A stretch of DNA of 10,695 bases from CAZMVY01 sp964617875 (lineage in GTDB: Bacteria > Planctomycetota > Phycisphaerae > UBA1845 > PWPN01): the NCBI GenBank assembly GCA_964617875.1, contig CAZUAI010000126.1:1-10695 (forward strand), written 5' to 3'. Position 1 is the stretch's first letter; each line of letters opens with the position of its first letter. This document shows, piece after piece, positions 6,857-10,695 of the stretch. Both the position numbers and the translations under genes were made by a program. The notes below the pieces were generated by a model that did not search any database, was not told the origin of the DNA, and was given only the letters and a program-made list of their open reading frames with translations.

Positions 6857-6919
6857 GGTCCGCGGTTCCTGTCCGCTGCGCACGCACGGTTGTGAAGTGT
6901 CGCCCGGCTGCTGATCGTA

Positions 6920-6933
6920 CGGCCGCGTGGCCG
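6920..6933. terminator. Short GC hairpin between convergent genes (weak terminator candidate)
   Basis: CGGCC-GCGT-GGCCG forms a five-base stem in the 83-base space between the convergent PGPGW-like gene and the barrel-protein gene. No T-run follows on either strand, so an intrinsic terminator is doubtful; in GC-rich genomes such stems sometimes serve alone. Confidence 0.2.
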
Positions 6934-6939
6934 AGCCCA

Positions 6940-9228
6940 CTACTCGCGCATATGCTCGAGCACATGCCGGCAGTTGACCACCTTTTCCACGAGATCGACG
7001 GGCACATAGTAGTAGTGGTTCGACGCCTCGTAGCCGATCCGCGAATCCTGCCGGGCAAGCGTGTACAACCGGCGTGCGGCGTCGACTTCGTCCATCGCGG
7101 CCGTTCGCATCCGCTCGGCAAGCCCCGGCCGGTCGGCCGGCGCGGGCGGCTTGTCCCCGGCCAGCAGGGCATTGCGGGCCAGGGTGAACTTCGCCTGGTT
7201 CACGACGCTGCGGAAGTGCAGCCATGCCGCCTCGGCAAACGCCATCTCGGCACGGGCGTCCGCCGCGCGATCGGGCGGTGCGGCCGCGACCGCCCGTTGC
7301 AGTTCTGCAAGGCCCGCCTTCCATCCGGACGCCACCTTCGCGAACTGATTCACAAACACCTCGGCCGGATAGGGACCGCGCCAGCCGTCAACATCGTCAT
7401 ACGGGAAGCCGACCATCGTGGCGCGGTATCCCGTCGGCGCCGCGTAGAGAAGATTCGACGGCCCGACCTGAACCGGGCACTGGTAGAGCACGCTGCCGTT
7501 GTACGGGTACTCGCGGAAAGCCTCGCTGAAAGCCGTCCAGGCCTTGCGGACGTGCGGGGCGCCGCCGTGGCCATAGCGTTCGCGGGCGACGGCATCCAGA
7601 ACCGCCCCCTTCTCCGGGGTCGGCGTGCGGCCGAGATGCTGCACGACATCCAGGTTCGGCGACGGGTAGCCGCCGAGTGTCCAGCTCAGCATCGTGCCAT
7701 CGATCCTGGCGCCGGCCAGATTGGCGCCATGCTCGGCCACGAGGTCCAAAACGGGCAGGTACGGCACGGCCGACAGCTCCCACGTGTTGTTCGCCTGGAT
7801 CTTGGCGACGGTCTTGAGGCCGGCCTGCCGTGCGAGGGCCCAGTGACGCGTCGCCCGAGGTCCGGGACCAACGACGGACAGCGAGTACTCGTCCACCGCA
7901 AGCTTCACGCCCCCGCGTTCGATCGGCTTCGACCACTCGCTGACCGACATGAACCAGCATGACTTCGGTAAGGCGGCGAGGATGTCCGCGGCCCATTCAT
8001 CCTTCCAGCCCCAGTCCCACGCGATGACCTTCGCGCCCGGGGCGGCGCGGTGGACGCCCGCCTCAATGGCCGCGTTGACCTCGGCCACGATGACCGCCCC
8101 GCTCCGGTCCCTGCACCGTGGGCAGTTCGCCTGCCCGTAGTGGGAAGCGCAGTTCGTCAGGTTCTCCGATGCCGTGATTGTGAAGACGCCGGCCAGGTCC
8201 GGCACGTTCGCGAACACGTGCGCGAGCGAGTCGGTAATCCACTGACGAACCTCCGGGACGGAGGTGCACACGGCGAAGTGGTCGCCTTCCTGCACGCCCT
8301 TCAGGTGAGGCCGCTTCTCGAAGAACGGTGCCGTCATGGCCCGCGGTTCGTTGACGTACAGGTAAATGCCGATCCCGTGACGCTTCGCCCGTTGCACGAG
8401 CGCGCGAAGGTTGGCGAGCCGCGTCTCGTGCCCTTCGCCGAACTCGGGGAACACGCCTCCCGGCGCGAGATGCCGAAGCACCGTGTGCATCCAGACTCCG
8501 TTGACGCCGAGGTTTGCGAGCCGCCGCAGGAGGCCGTCGGGGAAGGGGTCGAGTTCGGGCGTCATCAGCGGGTCGCCGTACATGGCGAAATACGAGTAGA
8601 TGTACCGAGGGCCGTCACCGGCGGCGGGCACCGGTCGCGGTTCTGCCTGTCCCGGGACGGCCTCGCCGAGCTGCCGTACGAAGCGGAACCGGGGCTCGGC
8701 GGGCTGATCGATCTCGTCGCCGAACACTTCGCGCACAACGCGCCGGATCTCGCCCGCGCGGTTCCGTGCCGCGCCATCCGGTGGAACGTAGCGCAGCGGC
8801 TCACAGGCGGGCTTCATCGCCCCGAGCTTGTAGAACAGGAAGTCATCCTCGCGCAGGGCATGGGCGAGTTGCTCCGGCGTCATATCCAGCAGCGTCAGCA
8901 GCTGATCGTACGGCACGAGATGCCAGTTGCGTTTGAGGATCGTGATGTACCCGCGCGTCCTCATTTCCGGCGGGACCGCGGGGTCGGCGGGCAGCCCCAT
9001 CGATGTTGCCATGGCGGCAACGTTGCCAACGGTCGTGTCGAGCACCTTCGCCAGCCGCTCCGGCTCGACGACCGTCCAGTTTCGCCAGATGAAGGCGTGC
9101 AGCCGATCAGGAAAGTGCGGGCACGCAACCGGCCCGGGCGCGTTGCCGACGGGCAGGACCGTCTCCGCCCGCGCCACGCCCACTATACCAGGCCACAGCA
9201 TACCGACGAGCAAGCAGACGCGATTCAT
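6940..9228 (-). CDS. Large secreted barrel protein, putative glycoside hydrolase
   Basis: A 762-residue protein with a Sec signal peptide (cleavage near ARA-ET, residue 21). GGGAGG 7 bases before the ATG supports the start. Residues 46-131 hold two copies of a module starting RNW (49-79 and 100-131) with an exact 51-residue offset; each has a helix-turn-helix-like spacing (LAKVLDTTVGNVAAMATSMGL in the first is the clearest). Residues ~205-520 look like a beta/alpha barrel: YIYSYFAMYGD, GVNGVWMHTVL, GIGIYLYVNEP, GVFTITASEN, AKVIAWDWGW, LAVDEYSLSV, KTVAKIQANNTWE, ARIDGTMLSWTLGG. Glu355 (SEN), followed by a cysteine cluster C360, C369 and C372 (CPRC), is the best candidate acid, with Asp405 and Glu448 as others; the layout recalls GH20/GH84/GH163-like barrels. 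A mainly helical C-terminal region (~545-762) follows. I know similar proteins from planctomycete and verrucomicrobial genomes, usually unannotated. Enzyme activity and substrate are inference. Confidence 0.8.
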   Translation of the reverse strand: MNRVCLLVGMLWPGIVGVARAETVLPVGNAPGPVACPHFPDRLHAFIWRNWTVVEPERLAKVLDTTVGNVAAMATSMGLPADPAVPPEMRTRGYITILKRNWHLVPYDQLLTLLDMTPEQLAHALREDDFLFYKLGAMKPACEPLRYVPPDGAARNRAGEIRRVVREVFGDEIDQPAEPRFRFVRQLGEAVPGQAEPRPVPAAGDGPRYIYSYFAMYGDPLMTPELDPFPDGLLRRLANLGVNGVWMHTVLRHLAPGGVFPEFGEGHETRLANLRALVQRAKRHGIGIYLYVNEPRAMTAPFFEKRPHLKGVQEGDHFAVCTSVPEVRQWITDSLAHVFANVPDLAGVFTITASENLTNCASHYGQANCPRCRDRSGAVIVAEVNAAIEAGVHRAAPGAKVIAWDWGWKDEWAADILAALPKSCWFMSVSEWSKPIERGGVKLAVDEYSLSVVGPGPRATRHWALARQAGLKTVAKIQANNTWELSAVPYLPVLDLVAEHGANLAGARIDGTMLSWTLGGYPSPNLDVVQHLGRTPTPEKGAVLDAVARERYGHGGAPHVRKAWTAFSEAFREYPYNGSVLYQCPVQVGPSNLLYAAPTGYRATMVGFPYDDVDGWRGPYPAEVFVNQFAKVASGWKAGLAELQRAVAAAPPDRAADARAEMAFAEAAWLHFRSVVNQAKFTLARNALLAGDKPPAPADRPGLAERMRTAAMDEVDAARRLYTLARQDSRIGYEASNHYYYVPVDLVEKVVNCRHVLEHMRE

Positions 9229-9235
9229 GCGAGGA

Positions 9236-9241
9236 CCTCCC
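9236..9241 (-). promoter_or_regulatory. Ribosome binding site of the barrel-protein gene
   Basis: GGGAGG on the minus strand, 7 bases before ATG 9228. It agrees with a start that gives a full signal peptide. Confidence 0.75.
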
Positions 9242-9301
9242 GATGACCCGAAACGGCTCCAATCCTATCGGAAGTGCATCGGGGAAGCGATTCCGTATAC
9301 T

Positions 9302-9305
9302 GGAG
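9302..9305 (+). promoter_or_regulatory. Ribosome binding site of the dehydrogenase gene
   Basis: GGAG, 5 bases before ATG 9311. It decides this start: the open frame extends to 8927, but that part is antisense to the barrel-protein gene. A -10-like TATACT (9296-9301) touches this site but would leave almost no leader. Confidence 0.6.
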
Positions 9306-9310
9306 ACCGC

Positions 9311-10597
9311 ATGAAGGCCCTGACGTTCGACACAAACCGCGTGCGCTGGCCGATCTGCAAGGTCGCGGGCTGGATCAGCCCCCGGGCCTTCTGGTCGCCG
9401 CTGTCCGGGCTGCGGCTCCGGGATGTCCCGCCGTCGCCCCTCTGGACCGCACGCGGCAGGCCGGGCGGTCCGGACGGGCGGTGGGTGCGGTTGCGGACGA
9501 TCCTGGGCGGCGTGTGCGGCACGGACATCGCCGCGGTCTTCCAGCGGACGCACCCGGCGAACATCCTGCGGGTCATGACGCGCTTTCCCGTCGTGCTCGG
9601 CCATGAAAACGTCGCCGTTGTTGAGGAGGTCGGCGAGGCCGTCTCCGGCTGGCGGCCCGGGCAGCGGGTCGTGGTCGAGCCGTCGCTTTCGTGCGTGGTC
9701 CGGGGCATCCAACCGGTCTGCCGGCCCTGCAGCGAAGGCACCTTCACGCTGTGCGAGCGGTTCCTCGACCCCGGACCGTCGAACCTGCCACCGGGCATGA
9801 TGATCGGGTGGAACAGCTTCACCGGCGGAAGCTGGTCGTCCGGTTTCGTCGCGCACGACTCGCAACTGCACGCTGTGCCGGACGGTCTGTCGGACGAGGA
9901 GGCCGTCGTCGTCGATCCGGTGGCCTCGTCGCTGCACGCAGTGCTTCGCCGCGTGCCCGGCAACGACGAACGCGTCCTGATCGTCGGCGCCGGGATCATC
10001 GGCCTCGGCGTCGCCAAGGCGATCCGCGCCGTGGGAAGCCGCGCCCGCGTGACCGCCCTGGTGCGGCATGCCCATCAGGCGGCGTGGATGCGGTCGGCCG
10101 GCGCCGACGAAACGATCATCACGCCGCGCCGCGATTCGCACGCGAGGCGATACGACGCCGTGGCCACGGCGATCGGCGGACGCCGGATCCCCTCCATGTT
10201 CGGCAACCAGGCGTTTATCGGCGGCTATGACGTGACCTACGACTGTATCGGCACGGGGCGCAGCCTGACCGACTCGATGAAGTTCACGCGTGCGCGTGGT
10301 GCCGTCGTCCTTGCGGGCACGTCCCAGATCGCCGTGGTGGACACGACACCGCTGTGGCTGACCGAACTGAACGTGATCGGCTGCAACGGACGCCAGTTCG
10401 AGCGACATGACGGCGGCGTACGGCACACGTACGAAGTCGTGTTCGATCTGATTGCCAGGGGCCGCCTCAGCCTGGGCGGCCTCCTCACGCACACATTCGC
10501 CCTGGAGGATTACCGCGAAGCGTTCGAGATGCTCGCACGGCGGGGCCGGTCCGCGGTGATCAAGCTCGCCTTCCGGCCATCGCGTGCGGGAGATTGA
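9311..10597 (+). CDS. Zinc-dependent medium-chain dehydrogenase (sorbitol/threonine dehydrogenase-like)
   Basis: A 428-residue protein, longer than the usual ~340-360 of the family. The catalytic domain has GGVCGTD (Cys69) and GHE (His98, Glu99), with Asp202 (VVDPVAS) at the position where polyol dehydrogenases often have a Glu ligand. Four cysteines of the structural zinc lobe are present at 128, 137, 140 and 148, but the first spacer is eight residues (C-x8-C-x2-C-x7-C) instead of two. The NAD(P)-binding Rossmann domain has VGAGIIG (225-231) and, later, TYDCIGTG (309-316). The extra length comes from about 35 residues before the first conserved strand, a loop at 152-175 (GPSNLPPGMMIGWNSFTGG) and an insertion near 280-305. 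No signal peptide: cytoplasmic. It probably oxidises a sugar, polyol or other secondary alcohol; the substrate is not visible. It is divergent from the barrel-protein gene (82 bases), so the two may share a control region. Confidence 0.88.
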   Translation: MKALTFDTNRVRWPICKVAGWISPRAFWSPLSGLRLRDVPPSPLWTARGRPGGPDGRWVRLRTILGGVCGTDIAAVFQRTHPANILRVMTRFPVVLGHENVAVVEEVGEAVSGWRPGQRVVVEPSLSCVVRGIQPVCRPCSEGTFTLCERFLDPGPSNLPPGMMIGWNSFTGGSWSSGFVAHDSQLHAVPDGLSDEEAVVVDPVASSLHAVLRRVPGNDERVLIVGAGIIGLGVAKAIRAVGSRARVTALVRHAHQAAWMRSAGADETIITPRRDSHARRYDAVATAIGGRRIPSMFGNQAFIGGYDVTYDCIGTGRSLTDSMKFTRARGAVVLAGTSQIAVVDTTPLWLTELNVIGCNGRQFERHDGGVRHTYEVVFDLIARGRLSLGGLLTHTFALEDYREAFEMLARRGRSAVIKLAFRPSRAGD

Positions 10598-10695
10598 GAG
10601 CCCTTCCGTGGACACGGTCCTTCTGATCACCATCGGCTTTCTTTACCCCCAAGTTGCATAATCCGCACCTCGCACGAGCGAAGATCGTACGGATG
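10598..10695. other. Window end without a recognised gene
   Basis: Ninety-eight bases after the dehydrogenase. The only + frame with a start is a 17-codon GTG frame (10608-10661). CCGTG-GA-CACGG (10606-10617) is a short dyad just after the stop, with no T-run close behind. I see nothing else. Confidence 0.5.

Noticed and set aside
6913..6922. GATCGTACGG recurring near 6913, 8905 and 10684
   Set aside because: One copy is inside a gene coding for ordinary residues; the ten-base word is likely chance, with no common context.
8050..9246. A 398-codon + strand open frame opposite the barrel protein
   Set aside because: Low-complexity Arg/Val/His content, antisense to a gene with signal peptide and ribosome site.
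9296..9301. TATACT as a -10 box for the dehydrogenase
   Set aside because: It touches the ribosome site, so the transcript would start at or after it; no -35 match lies upstream.
10606..10617. CCGTG-GA-CACGG as a terminator for the dehydrogenase
   Set aside because: The stem is five bases with a two-base loop (or four bases with a four-base loop), and no T-run follows directly.
9107..10633. A 508-codon minus strand open frame opposite the dehydrogenase
   Set aside because: Antisense to a gene with zinc and Rossmann motifs; no recognisable domain of its own.

Overview
This window is GC-rich DNA with dense, mostly leader-peptide-bearing genes and strong third-position G/C bias, which also explains the many long antisense open frames. 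The gene content suggests a member of the Planctomycetota or a related heterotroph of the PVC/FCB type. The pointers are a Tat-exported Gfo/Idh/MocA lipoprotein of the GH109 type, a secreted D-aminoacylase-like amidohydrolase of the 'PGFINMLSW' subgroup, a large secreted barrel protein of a type I recall from planctomycete genomes, and a dispersed-type repeat with the core ACAGGCTTCCAGCCTG. The phylum call is inference from gene families, not from a marker gene.

Layout: (1-99) the 3' end of an unidentified + strand gene; (106-1866, -) a secreted N-acyl-D-amino-acid-deacylase-like amidohydrolase; (1867-2297) a 431 bp divergent intergenic region with a short dyad; (2298-3674, +) a Tat-signal GH109-like oxidoreductase-fold protein; (3773-4471, -) a cyclase-family metal hydrolase; (4472-4531) a double-hairpin repeat touching the cyclase start codon; (4573-5163, -) an orphan lipoprotein; (5251-6501, +) cinA; (6599-6856, +) a small two-helix membrane protein of the PGPGW type; (6940-9228, -) a 762-residue secreted barrel protein with a duplicated N-terminal module; (9311-10597, +) a long zinc-dependent medium-chain dehydrogenase. 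The last 98 bases hold no recognisable gene.

How they may work together: three of the products are predicted to cross the membrane and act on exported substrates (deacylase-like, GH109-like, barrel protein). This fits scavenging of glycan or peptidoglycan-type material with N-acyl groups, and the cytoplasmic dehydrogenase could oxidise a released sugar or polyol. That link is only contextual: most neighbours are convergent or divergent and there is no long operon. cinA, its neighbour PGPGW protein and the lipoprotein look like housekeeping or unlinked genes. I found no CRISPR array, transposase, phage gene, tRNA or rRNA, and no convincing new multi-gene system. The most unusual items are the deacylase-like enzyme lacking the family HxH metal motif, the duplicated helix-turn-helix-like module in an exported protein, and the repeat fused to the cyclase leader.
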